The position numbers were made by a program, and so were the translations under genes. The notes under the pieces are model-generated. The model searched no databases. It saw nothing but the letters and a program-made list of their open reading frames with translations, and was not told the origin of the DNA. Below are positions 24,191 to 37,100 of a stretch of DNA of 64,000 bases, piece by piece; within the stretch, counting starts at the first letter, position 1, and each line of letters begins with the position of its first letter. The stretch covers positions 141,164,001 through 141,228,000 of the forward strand of contig CM059584.1 of NCBI GenBank assembly GCA_030407085.1, in the 5' to 3' direction. The DNA comes from Trichopria drosophilae (Eukaryota > Arthropoda > Insecta > Hymenoptera > Diapriidae).

Positions 24191-26838
24191 AATATAAATA
24201 TCTAGCTTATGGCATTGGAAGTAAATCATTTTGTAGATATGATCTATCGTATTTGGATGTTTCTAATTAGTTGCTGATATTTTCTAGAGATGTTTTTTAA
24301 ACATTTGTTTGTTAAATAGACTATTGTTTACAGTATTTCATAAATATTTTCGGACATGCTGATTAAAAGTGTTTTAAAGATACGTTATAAATTATTGAGG
24401 CGACATAATTTTTAATGTTTATTGCTATTTTCAATGTGCGATATTGAGATAAGCAACCGTATCCAAAACATTTCACATAAATATTTGAATAATTTACGAC
24501 TATTAACAGTGCCCTATCACTTTTTTTAAACAGTTTTATTCGTACATATTATTTATTCTTCATTTTAAATTTTTTACATTGGAATATTATCTATCATAAA
24601 AACCAATAAAGTAACTTTATGATTCAAGAAAAATTATGCAATTTTCCAAAAAATTTTATTATTCGCTTCTAAAAGAAATTTTTAACGATAAAATATTTAC
24701 TTTTTATTCTCAAATAAAAGATAAATAAAATAAACGAAAAATTGACCATTACTTATGCGATTATTGAAAATTTTAACCTAAATTTATCCAATATTTTTTT
24801 TTAGTAACTTATGAGCAGATGTGCAAAGTGTACTAAAAAAATTTAAAAAAAAAACAGATTTTAATAGAAGAATATTTATTTTTGGCATGCTCTTAAAAAC
24901 ATTTCAAAATAATTCAGCGTCAATTTCATGCTATATGGAAAATACGAGAATATCGTTTTAGAAAAATCTAAACAAATGAAAGATGAACCATTGAAGAATT
25001 GAAGAGCAGGTTTTTATTGAAACTAATATGATATTTAAGATAATACACAAGTGTCAATATAATTTACAAACCCAGAAATGTGAAAATAAATAACTGTCCG
25101 AATTATGCAGAAGAAATACAACACATAAATATTGTGAGAAGAAAAATTCTTATAATTAAAAATAAACAAATCTGTCAAATATAACCACATTAATGTAAAC
25201 AAATTAAATTTAATATAAAAAAAGTATAAAATATTTAATAACAAAACGAAATTACAAACAAACAAATTGAGACTGGAATGATTTTTTTCTTTGGATGCAA
25301 AACAAGTCTTTACTTATTTAATTTTTCTTATTGATACTAAATTATTGAAAATAAATAGTAAGGCAATTAATTTTCTCTTTGAGTTTCGTTAGATTTAATG
25401 TTTAATTTTTGATAATTTCATATTTGGACATTCAATGATACTTGTATTATATAACTAACATTTTAAAATCAAGTTTCTAAAGAAACGTTCACTTCATTAA
25501 TTTATAACAACAACAAAAATTTGAGGAAAAAAAGACGGTGAGTAACAATTTAAAAAATATTTATTTATGAGATGTTCATCGTAAAAGATTTGATTATCTC
25601 CTGAAATCTTTCCACATTAGAATAAAAAATGCCATCTAAAATTTAAAATAATAGAGAAAAAAATATTTTTTTCTATTATAATTTTCATTATAACCAAACT
25701 CGAAGATCCCACAAATGTTTTTTAATTGCACCACCATCCCCCCTTTTTTACCAACATTTTTTAACTTAAATTTTAAGTTCCCGAAAATATTATAGTAATC
25801 TGAAAATTTCTTATCAAATATAAATACAGTACAGGTTATCAAAAAATTACAAATAATTGTAGCTAATTGAAATTGCACCTGATTCACATTAATTTAGTTA
25901 TTTTTTTCGATAAACAAATGTTTGATTTATATGATAATATAATATAATGTAATATTGATAAATATATAAACGAAAATAAACTGTTGGATTATTTACATAA
26001 ATAATAGCTTACATTCATTCATGTTCAGAACATTTCTTCATGCTTTTCTTTTTGTGTAAGACAGATATCAATTTTTTTTTTATTTTACTAAATATTTAGA
26101 CAATTTTTTTCGAAATAAAATTATGGAATTGTTGATTTCATGAATGGTAACATAATTTTGTTTACTAATTCAGTAAATAATGTTTACTTACTTATAATTC
26201 CATATTTAATAAAAGAATGTTAGATTTATTACAAAAAGTTTCATAATAGTATTTTTTTTTTATTTTTCTATACCGGTATTATAAAAAGTTTTGTTGATTA
26301 TTTGAAATATCTACGAATTTATTAGAAGCCTCCGGTAATTTCATATAGCTTAAAACTTCAGGTTTAAAACTAAAACTTCGTTACAAAAAAATCTGCATGT
26401 ACTCTAAGAATTTTGCGTTATAAGTTATGTAAGAAACTACAGAAATGCATTAAAAATGTTGTACGTTTTTGCAATTTAACGACATTTTATTGTAATTTTT
26501 CAACGTTGAATAGAAGTTTCCCACAGCTATTTTTTATTTTTTCTGAACTTATAAATTTTATACATCAATTGTTTTCTTTTTTACTAATCTTATTTGTCCG
26601 GTGTTTTTATAAATTTTGAACCTAAACAAAATTGTTTTATACAAACATCTCGAAAAATCAGATTTTTGTAGATTTCAAATTATTTTAAATTTTACCTAAA
26701 CGTATCATAAAAAATACTCCCAAAAGCTTGTAATTGGTCACTATATAATTTCATACATTACTCGATATTCAAATAAATTGAATTTCTAAATCTAAAGTTA
26801 CTTATTATTAGTGAGTTTTACTAAATATTTTTCAATTA

Positions 26839-27101
26839 CAGTAGAGTCCCGGTATATTGGCTCGCTCGGTTACTCGCCTTCCCCTCCCGTTTCCTTATAT
26901 TTGTCAAAAGCAGGGGAGCACCGCCCTCTCCCACCCTTCTCAGTCGCGTAACGTTGGTGACGTCACAGCAGGCCCTTCCTGAGGCCGCAGATCGCAAAGT
27001 GGGGGAAAAACAGAGCGGCGACAGACAAATATAACGAGACGGAACTGGGCAAATATGCTGGGACGTAAATATAGCGAGACGCAAATATACCGACTCTACT
27101 G
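26839..27101. mobile_element. Tc1/mariner- or pogo-like MITE with TA duplication
   Basis: A 263-bp element with ends CAGTAGAGTC...GGTATATT and the complement AATATACCGACTCTACTG, flanked by TA at 26837-26838 and 27102-27103. CAGT...ACTG ends with TA duplication are typical of Tigger/pogo-type elements. The interior is strikingly GC-rich for this window. The right third holds repeated AAATATA-CGAGACG words, and TGACGTCA lies at 26958-26965. The 82-codon minus frame across it is not a transposase. Confidence 0.75.
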
Positions 27102-27752
27102 TATATTGAAGCGCATGTATAATAATTTAAACGGGTAATCGAATTATAAATATTTAATAATTTTTAATTAAGTTCTAAAATAGTGTTATTATTTAAACTG
27201 TGTGTACTGCAACCTGTCACATTTAACTATCAAATTAAGTACTCATTTGTTAAAGGCTATAGCGGGATAAGACGGTCAAAACTGCCGTTTGAATTAGCCA
27301 TTCGAAAGAACATATTTAAAAATCCCTTTATCCAAATTTTCAGCCCCTAGGTGGTAGTAGGTTGCTCCTATTATAAAAAACGTGTTTTTTAGAAAAAAAA
27401 ATTCTATGTCTCCACTGTTTGATCCAAATAATCTGAAAAAAGTCGTGAACGTGTGTTCAAAATATCATTCCAATAATATGAAGTTGATTAAATATTAAAA
27501 GAGTTGTCGGGAATGGTCTCGTCTGAACTCTCAGACGTATCGGACGTGTTTATATCGCGCTTTGCATAGTGAATGAGAAATACCGCGACCCTATAAACAG
27601 TCGAAAACGAGTTACATACAAGTGTGCCTTGTGGAAATCGATATTGTGCAAAAAGTGAATCGATAAGTAAAGAGCTCGAGGGGCCCCCTAAGGGAGCTCG
27701 TTTCTCGAAATTGTGTATATATCTTTGGAAGCAAAGATATATAAAAACCACA

Positions 27753-29056
27753 ATGGCGGGAAGCACACCGAGTACTCCAAATTCCCCATTCAGTCAAAGT
27801 TACTCCCAAGCAATGTCACCAAAAAAGGAGCAAGCAATAATCGTAGATTATGTATCAGACGCTGAAATCATTGATTATCTTAGAGAAATGGCAAAACTAA
27901 TAGACCCGAAGCGCATACGATACATTTCACGCATTTCCAAGAATCGTGTATGTTGTTACCTCTAAAATAAACAAACGGCAGAAGAAGTAGTAAACAAAGG
28001 GAAAGGAATTACAATCAAAGAGCAACAATTACAAATCAGGCCTCTAATAACACAAAACAAACGCGTTATTATTTCAAATGTACGACCAGAAATTCCAAAC
28101 CAAATCATCGAAAATGAATTAAGGAAACTAGAAATAACAATAAAATCATCGATTACCAACTTAAAAGCAGTCTCAAGTGAACCACTGTTTGCTCACATTG
28201 GCAACTTTAGAAGACAAGTTTGCGTCGCACCAGAAGATTACGAAAAAATACCAAGCGTAATTTCTGTGCTTCATGAAAACTCCACCTATTACCTTTATTT
28301 TACCTCTGACAAAATTATATGTTTCTCCTGCAAAGGTGAAGGCCACATAGCCAAGAATTGCCGCGAAAACATGGATAGGGAGGAATCCGAAACAAACAAC
28401 CTCAGTACTCAATCAAACAATAAGCTCACGACAGAAATATCCCACCCTCAGTTCTCTCCCAACGCTCATATGGAATCCACCGAGAACGGCTTAACGGAAC
28501 AGGAGTATCCTTTCCTTCCTCCTCCTGGCAAAATAGCGAAGCTAAGGAAAAGACCTCCCCCAAGCACCGAAACTGACAGTTTAAGATCAATTTCGTTAAG
28601 AATAGAGAAAACACTCACGAAAGATGACACATACTCTGACGACTGTTCCATCAGTAGTCAATACAGTCAATGTTCGGATTCAAAAAAAGCAACGAGACCG
28701 AAACAAAAAAGAATTAAAAAACAAAACGAACATAGCAAAGAGAACTCTTCACAACTTATAAAGTGGGATAAAACAAGACAAGCAATCGAAGAATCAAGTA
28801 AACAGTATCCTTTAAAATTCTGCCAAATTTATGATCTATTTACAGAAACTAAAGGTCTAACTTCAATATAGTAGAAATAGCATCGACGTTTAGCGAGAAC
28901 TCAATAGGTTTAATTGAAATGTTGCTTGACATTTACCCGACCCTACCAACATCCGGAAATAAAAATCGATGCACAAGATTAATAAGAAAACTAAAAGAAG
29001 CTGTAGAAGAATCCCGTGAAGTATCAACCGAAGCAGAAACAGAAGACATTGAATAG
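27753..29056 (+). pseudogene. LINE ORF1 (gag-like nucleic-acid-binding protein), broken
   Basis: From the ATG at 27753 (MAGSTPSTPN) the frame runs to a TAA at 27963 and then continues in the same frame to 28871. A one-base shift near 28866 leads into a further 60 or so codons ending at TAG 29054-29056. Downstream of the stop come an RRM-like stretch (VIISNVRPEIP...), then FRRQVCVAPEDY, then a zinc knuckle CFSCKGEGHIAKNC (28321-28362, C-x2-C-x4-H-x4-C), then a charged Ser/Lys-rich tail. This matches the ORF1 layout of insect jockey/I-type elements, whose product binds the element RNA. I see only one CCHC, where relatives often have three. An upstream ATG at 27624 in the same frame is less likely, as it lies in the leader. 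Confidence 0.8.
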
Positions 29057-29135
29057 CTTAAAAAAGAGTCAATCTTACAAAAGAACTGAAACAAATTTTC
29101 AACAATTATTATAAACATATACTTACATCAAAGAC

Positions 29136-32100
29136 ATGACTAATCATCTTAAAATTTTATTTTGGAATGCCCGAAGTATCCACAAGCATAAAGAAGAATT
29201 AATTCCCATCTTACAAAAAGTAGATATTTTCGCCTGTGTAGAAACTTGGTTAAATAAAGAACAAAATATACAGTTTCCAGGGTTTAATTGCTATCGTAAA
29301 GATCGAGAGCATTCGCGAGGAGGTGGGCTACTAATTCTAATGAGAAAAAATCTAGCATTTACCGAGATCTTTAATCTAACGGTTCCCAATGAAAACGTCG
29401 AAATGTGCGGCTTAAAAATCAATAACATTTATCCGAATCTTAACCTAATACTTTGCTACCGAGTTCCAGGACAAAATCTAACTCAGGAATGTTGGGACCA
29501 AATTATAAGCAACTGCAGGCAATCGGACACGAAATGTTTATTCATTGGTGACTTTAATGCTCACCACATAGTGTGGAATTGCACTCATAATGACTCTAAT
29601 GGGGAAAAACTATTGCAAGCAATAGACGATCATGATCTCTTCATACACAATTCGGATTCCTACTCGCACGTAGATTTTTATAGAGGAAAAATATCCAACA
29701 TAGACTTAATACTTTCTTCAGCGTCCATTGCGGATCAAATTTCAGCCGAAGTTATTGAAGAGACGTGGGGTTCTGATCACTACCCTATTTTCGTTACTGT
29801 GACTTCCGATAGAACCATTTACCACAAAAAATCTTTCAAATTCTACTCAGCTCGAACGAATTGGAATAATGTAAAAGAAACATTGGATAACGCATATTCT
29901 GAATTTCTTACTCCTGATTATGATCTTCTCCCAACATCAATGAAATATAACAAACTCCTTCATATTATCATAGCGTCAATCAAAGAGAACACGCCAATAA
30001 AAAAAAAGGTAAACTCGTCGTATCATAGAAATCCAGTGCCTTGGTGGGACTCGGAGTGTGACCAGTTAAAAAGAGAAAGAAAAGCCGCCTATAAAGAATG
30101 GGATCGAACTCACCTTACGGAGGATTACACAAAATATAAAAGATCATCAGCTGTTTTGAAAAAAACCTTCAAGAAAAAGAAAAAAGAAAGTTTTCAAAAA
30201 TTTGCGGCAACAATAAACCTAAGAACAGACGCGAAATATACTTGGAACAAATGCAAAATCTTTAAAAATAAATGGATTAATAATCAGCCTAAAAGTATTT
30301 CGGAAAACGTATGTCAAGATGAAAAAAGAATAAACGAAACAGTTAGTAAAATAAGTCCTCCGTGGGTGCCCACTGATCCGTCATTCCTGCCGGAATGCCA
30401 AACCAATGTCTTCTTTGACGCGCCCTTCAATTTTGTAGAATTTAACCACGCTGTAGATAGACGAAATGATAAATCAGCAGCAGGTCAAGATGGAATAGAT
30501 TATTTTGTGCTTCAATGGCTGCCAACTAAATACAAATTAATTTTGTTGGATATTTTTAATGAAATGTATAGGAAAAACGAATACCCATTTGAGTGGAGAC
30601 AATCCTATATGCACTTCATTAAAAAATCCGATGGCGTGAGTCTTCGACCTATCGCTCTTACTTCTTGTGTGTGCAAAGTGTTTGAAAGTTTAATAAAAAC
30701 CCGGTTACAATGGTGGTGCGAAAACAACAATCTCTTACCGAAGAGCCAAACTGGATTTCGCAAAGGACAATCATGTATAGATAATCTATGTAACTTAACA
30801 ATGTATATTGAGGAAGGTCTACAAAACGGTAAGAACACGCTTGCAGCATTCTTAGATGTACAAAGTGCTTTCGACAATGTTATTTGTGATTTACTACTGA
30901 CCAAACTAGCTTCTGCAGGCTGTTCAAAAAACATCATCTTGTTTGTTAAATTCCTTATATATGAGAGACATATTACTTCAGAAATAACGGGTGACAATCA
31001 CAGACTAATTTTTAAAGGCGTTCCACAAGGTGGAGTGCTCAGCCCCTTATTGTACAATCTATATGTATCTCAAATATGCAATAATCTATCCAAGAATATA
31101 TCGATCCTGCAGTTTGCTGATGACATCGCCATATTCACTAAAATTTCTCCAATAAATAGAAGCAGAAACCTCATACAGAATACGATCACAACAATAAAAA
31201 CCAATCTTAGAACTTTAGGCCTTGAACTCTGTGCGCATAAAACGGTACTGATCCTCTTTAACAGAAATAATTATCTACCAGGTACCATAGAAATTAACCT
31301 TGATGACGTTACAATCAAAACAAGCAACTCAACAAAATGTTTAGGTGTCATTTTTGACTATTCGATGACATTCACGCCACACATCAATTATATACAAAAA
31401 AAGTGTTCCAAGGCGATGAACATACTGAAATTTCTGTGTGGCACATGGTGGGGATCAGATCCAGTAACGTTAATCAATTTATATAAAAGTTTTGTTCGGC
31501 CCGTCATAGATTATGGCTCCTTTATTTACTACCCTACCCGAAAAATCAACTCACAGAAATTAGAAAAAATACAGTACGCAGCTTTACGAATAGCTCTTGG
31601 CTACAGAAATAGTACTCCTACTAATATTATTCTAGCAGAATCCAAGCTCCAATAAATCCGTTCTCGCGCGCAATTCCAGGGCAATAACTTCTTTGCAAGA
31701 GCCCTTTCAAATACCAACTTGTCTTCCTATCAAAGCATCCAGCAATTTCATAAAAAAACAAGTAAAAAAAAACGTAAACGGAAAAGACTTTTTCAACAAT
31801 GCGTGGAAGACGTTTTTCTGAAAATAAGTCTCTTAAGATCCAACAACCACTATGGAATGTATGTCACAAATTATGAAATAATAACTGCATCCATACCTGT
31901 AAATACAGAAGTAGGCAACACACTAAAAACATCTGAGCATCCGAATCAAATTCTAGATAAATTTATAAGAACAAATGATGCTATTGCAATCTACACCGAT
32001 GCCAGTAAATCTGTGAAGAATAACTCTGTAGGCTGCGCATGCATATGTAACGAATTAAACATCTTCATCCAAAGAAGCTTGCCAGCAATATCCTCAATCT

Positions 32101-32855
32101 ACACGGGTGAATGTTTTGCAATAAACGAAGCCTTTAATATCGCATTAAACAACACAAATTTTAATTACTACATCGTAACAGATTCCCTCAGTGTTCTAAC
32201 ATCTCTGGAAAATAATAAAATTGACACAAAGACTAACCCGTTTATATTAAGTATTAAAAGGAAATTCTACCAATTTACGCAAAAATCTAATTTCAATATC
32301 ACTCTAGTGTGGACCCCGTCACACATAGGTATTCTTGGGAATGAAAAAGCAGACCTGCTAGCAAAAGAGGCGACAAAACTAGAACCAGACACCGACATAT
32401 GCTTACCATACACAGATTTCCGCGAGCTATATGAACATAAAGCTAATGATGACACGCGAACTAGCAACAAAGAACAAGGTGTAAAGAAAGGGAGGGAATA
32501 TTTTCTTTTGTATAATACGAACAACAATAAACCATGGTTCCACAAGATTAATTTGCCCAGAAGAGTAATAACTACCGTCAACCGATGCAGATCAGATCAT
32601 TATAACCTTGCAGCATCCTTAGGACGGATAGGAATTGTGAACGAAAGAAGCTGTACATGCGGGAACGCAATCCAAGATCTTAATCATATTTTGTGGCACT
32701 GTCCCTTGTACTCGCAACAGAGGAAAAAACTAATGGACCACCTGAAAATACATAACCACCAACCGATCGACATCAAAGAAATACTCACAACAATGAACAT
32801 ACGAGTGCTACAATACATATGCGATTACCTCAATGAGTGTAACATTAAGGTGTAA
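29136..32855 (+). pseudogene. LINE ORF2: endonuclease-RT-RNase H-CCHC, one internal stop
   Basis: A 1,239-codon frame interrupted only by TAA at 31653-31655 (codon 840). Residues 1-230 are the AP-type endonuclease (LFWNARSI, VETWL, GDFNAHH, SDHYPIF). The reverse transcriptase follows, with LRPIALTS, the FLDVQSAFD catalytic motif, GVPQGGVLSP at about 628 and FADD at 660-663. After the stop, RNase H spans about 948-1085, with AIYTDASKS, a Glu in TGECFA, a second Asp in VTDSLS, and WTPSHIG...NEKADLLAKEA, so all four acidic catalytic positions appear kept. A CTCG...LNHILWHC cluster at about 1173-1189 is the C-terminal CCHC. The stop separates RT from RNase H, so this copy cannot make the whole enzyme. 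Spacing from ORF1 is about 80 bases. Confidence 0.93.
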
Positions 32856-32941
32856 TATAATATGTATAATTCTTTGTATGTAAACAGAGTGAATTAAATA
32901 ATATATACAGCTGTATAAACCCATTTAGGGTTTAAGGTAAG

Positions 32942-32976
<35 letters not shown>

Positions 32977-33570
32977 ATATGAAGTTTTCTTATACCTAAA
33001 AACTGGTTGAATAAGGACTTTTGCAGCGACAGCAAAGTAATACTTGATTCTAAAAACTGATTAGACCTAAAAGAAAATCGTAGAGTATTTCTGAGTGTTC
33101 TAATGCCTATTGAAGTATATAATTTTGAGGTTATGTACCAATAAAGTGGGAAAAATGCGAAAAAAATCGGCTTTTTCAAATTTTGAGCGTGTTCCGGTTT
33201 GAAAATGGTAATTCTAACATCGGCATTCGAAAGTAGGAGAAAAGCTACCCATAAAATTGTTATTTAGAAGTTGGCCCAATATGAGCTTCACAACCTAAAA
33301 TATCATTGAAAAATTCAAGAATTTTTTGTGGCTTCGGTTTAGACCCGAAAAATTTGAAAAAAATCAGGGTATTTTCTCACTAAAAAACACATGTTGATGA
33401 ATTTTTTCAGATTATTTGGATCAAACAGTGGAGACAGAGAATTTTTTTTCTAAAAAACACATTTTTTTACGATAGGAGCAACCTACTACCACATAGGGGG
33501 CTGAAAATTTGGCTAAAGGGTTTTTTTTTTGCGGGTACAGTTTTGGCCGTCTTATCCCGCTATAGCCTTT

Positions 33571-33961
33571 GTCAATATATTTATTTATTTATCAATTTTT
33601 AAAATTTATTTTCTATAGATAATAGTCTAAACTTGTTGATTAATGAATGTTAATCCTTTGATGAATGAATGATAAATGGATGTTACTCCTTTCATATTAT
33701 GAAATTTTTAATTTAACTTGAAAGTCAGTGGTTGATCTTATCGTGTAAGCTTTTGAAAATTAAACACGCAACAATGATTATCGACGAGTGAAATAAACAT
33801 TATTTAATTTTTTACATGAGTCAATGGACCAATTAATAACGAATTACATTTAACATTTTTAAAATTGAAAAAAATTATAATATATAAGTATTATGTAATT
33901 TCTCATGAATAAAGACTTTAACGACCTTGTCCTAATTAAAAATTCTTTGTTCTTTTTGCAG
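33571..33961. other. AT-rich spacer or intron end before the first coding exon
   Basis: No gene. It ends in a pyrimidine-rich acceptor (TTCTTTTTGCAG at 33950-33961), so at least its 3' part is intron and an upstream non-coding exon must exist. A 68-codon minus frame at 33859-34065 overlaps the exon and is its shadow. Confidence 0.6.
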
Positions 33962-34103
33962 GAGGGCGAAGTGAGATGGGCTCGATAGCGCGAGGAACCT
34001 CGGAGCACTGAAGGAGGCAGGGGTAGTGAAGGGGGCAGAGGGGGCAGAGGGCACGATGCCTGCATCGCATGCCGCCGCCACCGAGCGGCGAAACGACAGA
34101 ATG
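33962..34103 (+). CDS. smash: smash exon 1 (start codon exon)
   Basis: The exon follows the acceptor TTTTTGCAG and ends at a GTTAGT donor. It is purine-rich and GC-rich. The ATG at 34056 has A at -3, and an in-frame TGA at 33972 lies upstream, so it is the first possible start. It codes MPASHAAATERRNDRM (16 residues) and ends in phase 0. Bases 33962-34055 are 5' UTR. The acceptor shows that at least one non-coding exon lies upstream. Other isoforms may use other starts. Confidence 0.75.
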
Positions 34104-37100
34104 GTTAGTACTCAATTCTTAATTCGTTACTTGATTAATTCCTTGACCATTTGTAGCTACAATTTTTCCAACCACCCGTAAAAATTCCTAACCTAAAAAG
34201 TAGAATTTTACTCGTGCTGCGACATTTTTGTTAGTTTTGTTGAATGTTAAAAGTATTTTTTTTAATAGGTACTTAAATATAACTAAAATATGATTTATTG
34301 TAACCATAACACTATGTTGGTATGGATTTTCGGACGGGAAAACTGCATTGTAACACGAATGTGATTATTTATAATATAGTCGACTGCAGACGTATGGGAA
34401 GGGCATCTGCTAGATTAAAATCTCAGTCAAATGTGAGATTTGGACTTATCAGCAAGAATTTAACTTCATTATGAGGAATTCGACCTCTTCGTGAGAAATT
34501 TAACTTCTTCAGTTGCCTTTTTAAGAAGAAAATCAGCTTTTTTCTAAGGATTTTGATCACTTTATGTAGAATTTGGATACCTTGTGAGGAGCAATCCTCA
34601 CCATGAGGAATTTTACCTCTTTGTCATAAATTTTGCCTTTATACAAGGGATTCTGCATCTTGTTGAGGGAAAAATTCCTCCTCTTTGTGAGCAATGAGGA
34701 TTGCTCAGGAGCAATTTGTCTTCAGGATGAATTGGAGGTATTCATTCATAACAGGCCTCCTTATAAGCAATTATGCCTCTTTGATAGCGTTACGGCTTGT
34801 TTATGAGGATTTCGTCATATTTTTTTGGCATCTTTATTTGTTGATTTGAATGCGATATCTTCGGAATTTAGTTTCATTTATGAGGAAATAGGCCTCTTCA
34901 GGAGAAAGTTGTGATCTTTAATAATAATTGGACCTGTTTAGATAGAAGCCCCCTTAGGAAGTATTCAGTCTCGTTATTAGGAATACGGCCTGAGTATGAG
35001 GAGTGTCCTCCTCATAAAAAATCTTGACTCTTTATGAGGATTTTATACTCTTTATGAGGATTTTGTCCTCTTTATAAAGAATTCGTCGTCTGTATGATAA
35101 ACTTGGCGTCTTCATTTGTTGAGGAACACAGCATCTTTGGGAGAAATTTTGCCACCTTATGAGGAAGTGGTATATTCAGGAGGAATCTGCCCTCATTTAT
35201 GAGGAATTTGGTCATTTCAGGAGTATCTGAACGTGTTCAGAGAGAATACGGCCTCTTAAGAAGGGAGTCGGCCTCATTATGAGGAAACAATTTGTTAATG
35301 AGGAAAATAGCCGGTTCATAAGGAATTTTGGCTCTTCATGAGGATTTTGTCCTATTTACAAGGAATTCGGCGTCTTTTCTTGACATCGATGCGAACAGAT
35401 CTGTTTTTCTTGATGAAACTGGTGTCTTCAGGAGGATTATGGCCTCCTCAAGATGAAAGTGACCTCTTCAAGATGAACATAGCCGCGTCAGATGTATTTG
35501 GACTTCTTCAAGTAGAACTCGACCTCTCTAGAAGGAATTCGGCCTCTTTAAGATAAATTTTTCCTTTTTGAAGAATGTTGCCATGCTATGCAGAATTCGA
35601 CCTCTTTATGAGAAACGTTGCATCTTCAGGACGAATTTTTCCTCTTGAGAACGATATGGAACTCTTCAAGTAGAATTCGACCTCTCTAGCAGGAATTCGG
35701 CCATTTGATAAGGGATTTGACGTTCTTTTAAAAAATTAGGCTTTCTTATGAGAAATTCGGCCTCTTTATATGGAATGTTGCCGTTTTATACAGAATTCGG
35801 CCTTCCTGTGAGAAACGCAGCTTCTCTAGGAAGAATCTTGATGAGGATGTGTTCCTCTTTAGGTAGAGCTCGACCTCTCCAGGAGGAGTTTGTCCTTTTT
35901 ATGAGGATTACGGCCTCTTGATGAGGAATTCGTGGTATTTTTTTATAAACTTGATATCTTCGTTTGTTGAAGAATATGATATCTTCAGTAGGAATGTACT
36001 GTGAGGATTACGGCCTCTTTCGGAATAGGTTATGCTCCTCAAGAAGATTTGGACCTATTCAGATAGAAGTCGGCCTTCTTAGGAAGTATTCCCTCTCTTT
36101 ATACGGAATATGACCTGATTATGAGGAGTGTTCTCCTCAAAAAAAATGTTGACTCTTTATGAGGATTTTTGCCTCTGTAAGAATTCGTCGTCTATGTATA
36201 TGATAAATTGGCATCTTCATTTGTTGAGGAACACGGTACCGTTAAAAGAAATTGTGCTGTCTTATGAGGAATTTGACCTCATTCATGAAGAATTTGGCCT
36301 CATTTATGAGGAATTTGACCAATTAAGGAGGATTTGAACCTATTCAGACAGAATTCGTCCTCTATATAAGGAATCGACTTCTTTATGAGGAAAGTCGCCT
36401 GTTCATAAGGAATTGAGGCTCGTCACGAGGATTATTTCCTGTTTATAAGGAATTCGGAGATTTTCTTTGGCAACCATTCCAACAGATCTGTTTTTGTTGA
36501 TAAAAGAGGTGTCTTCAGGAACAACATGATCTCCTCAAGATCAAAGTGGAACTTTTCTTCTTCAAGTAGAATTTTACCGATCCAAAAACAAATTCGGCCT
36601 TTTTAACCCGTTAACGCCTGAATAACGCAAAATTGAACAGCGACTTTGGGCTCTCAAATTCGAATCAAATCGATGTTAGTTTTTTACGTTACTACATTTT
36701 CTTGATGTTTTTGGGTGTGCTCTACATGATGCAACCACCAAAAAAAAGCGAAAAATAACCTCTTTATAAAAACGTAGATTCTTCAGCAAAAAAAAACATC
36801 CTATTCAGGAGGATGTGGTCCTCTTCAGGGTATAACACGACCTCTCTAGGAGGAGTTCGGCCTTTTTATGAGGAATTCGAACTCTTTATGACGAATTCAG
36901 CCTCTCTATACGGCATGTTATGCAGAATTCGGCCTCCTTATTATAATAGAATCTCCTTCAGGGGAAATTTAACCCCTTCAGGCGGATTTGCACCTTTTCA
37001 TGTAGAACTCGATCTGTTTTAGAAGAAATTCGGCCTGTTTATAAGGAATTTATTCAGAATAAGAAAGTAGTTGCAATTAAATTACACTTGGTTACTAAAC

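Larger units (their letters stand above)
20702..26838. other. Six kilobases without a recognisable gene
   Basis: Strongly AT-rich sequence with small annotated items only: a possible conserved island at 21920-22450, transposon fragments at 22640-22990 and 24045-24190, a TAA microsatellite at 23060 and a ribozyme-like motif at 23195. Short frames at 23594, 23718, 25035, 25636 and 26413 are made of Phe, Asn, Ile, Tyr and Lys and reflect composition. No splice-bounded coding segment was found. Confidence 0.5.
27486..32974 (+). mobile_element. Full-length non-LTR retrotransposon (LINE), I/Jockey-like group
   Basis: About 5.49 kb with a 5' leader (27486-27752), ORF1, ORF2, a short 3' UTR and a 30-base poly(A) tail (32945-32974). 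A 14-bp target duplication, AATAATATGAAGTT, lies at 27472-27485 and 32973-32986 (its first A's merge with the tail). ORF2 order is AP-type endonuclease, reverse transcriptase, RNase H, CCHC, as in I, R1 and LOA relatives (family knowledge); the exact clade needs phylogeny. Two premature stops and one frameshift are the only damage seen, so the insertion is recent but this copy is probably not autonomous. It inserted into a TIR element, on the same strand as the downstream host gene. Confidence 0.93.
27252..33570. mobile_element. TIR element split by a later LINE insertion
   Basis: The left end begins AAAGGCTATAGCGGGATAAG at 27252. The right end finishes with its complement at 33570. The arms match for at least 190 bases, including GTTTGATCCAAATAATCTGAAAAA near 27418 and its inverse near 33408. 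Removing the inserted LINE and one target copy leaves a non-autonomous element of about 0.8 kb with no coding capacity. No convincing target-site duplication flanks it, and the superfamily is not clear. The insertion order is certain: this element was present before the LINE. Confidence 0.8.

Noticed and set aside
25035..26619. Phe/Asn/Ile-rich frames between 23.6 and 26.6 kb as membrane proteins
   Set aside because: Hydrophobic, low-complexity translations are expected from AT-rich DNA; no consistent start, splice or domain evidence.
27250..27253. TTAA at the left edge as a piggyBac target duplication of the split TIR element
   Set aside because: The right edge reads TTTGTC, so TTAA is not duplicated.
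30605..30997. 130-codon minus frame inside the LINE
   Set aside because: It lies antisense to the RT domain and mirrors its codon bias.
27252..33570. The AAAGGCTATAGCGGG inverted ends as termini of the LINE-containing unit (a large composite transposon)
   Set aside because: The LINE has its own target duplication and poly(A) tail, so it is a secondary insertion rather than cargo.
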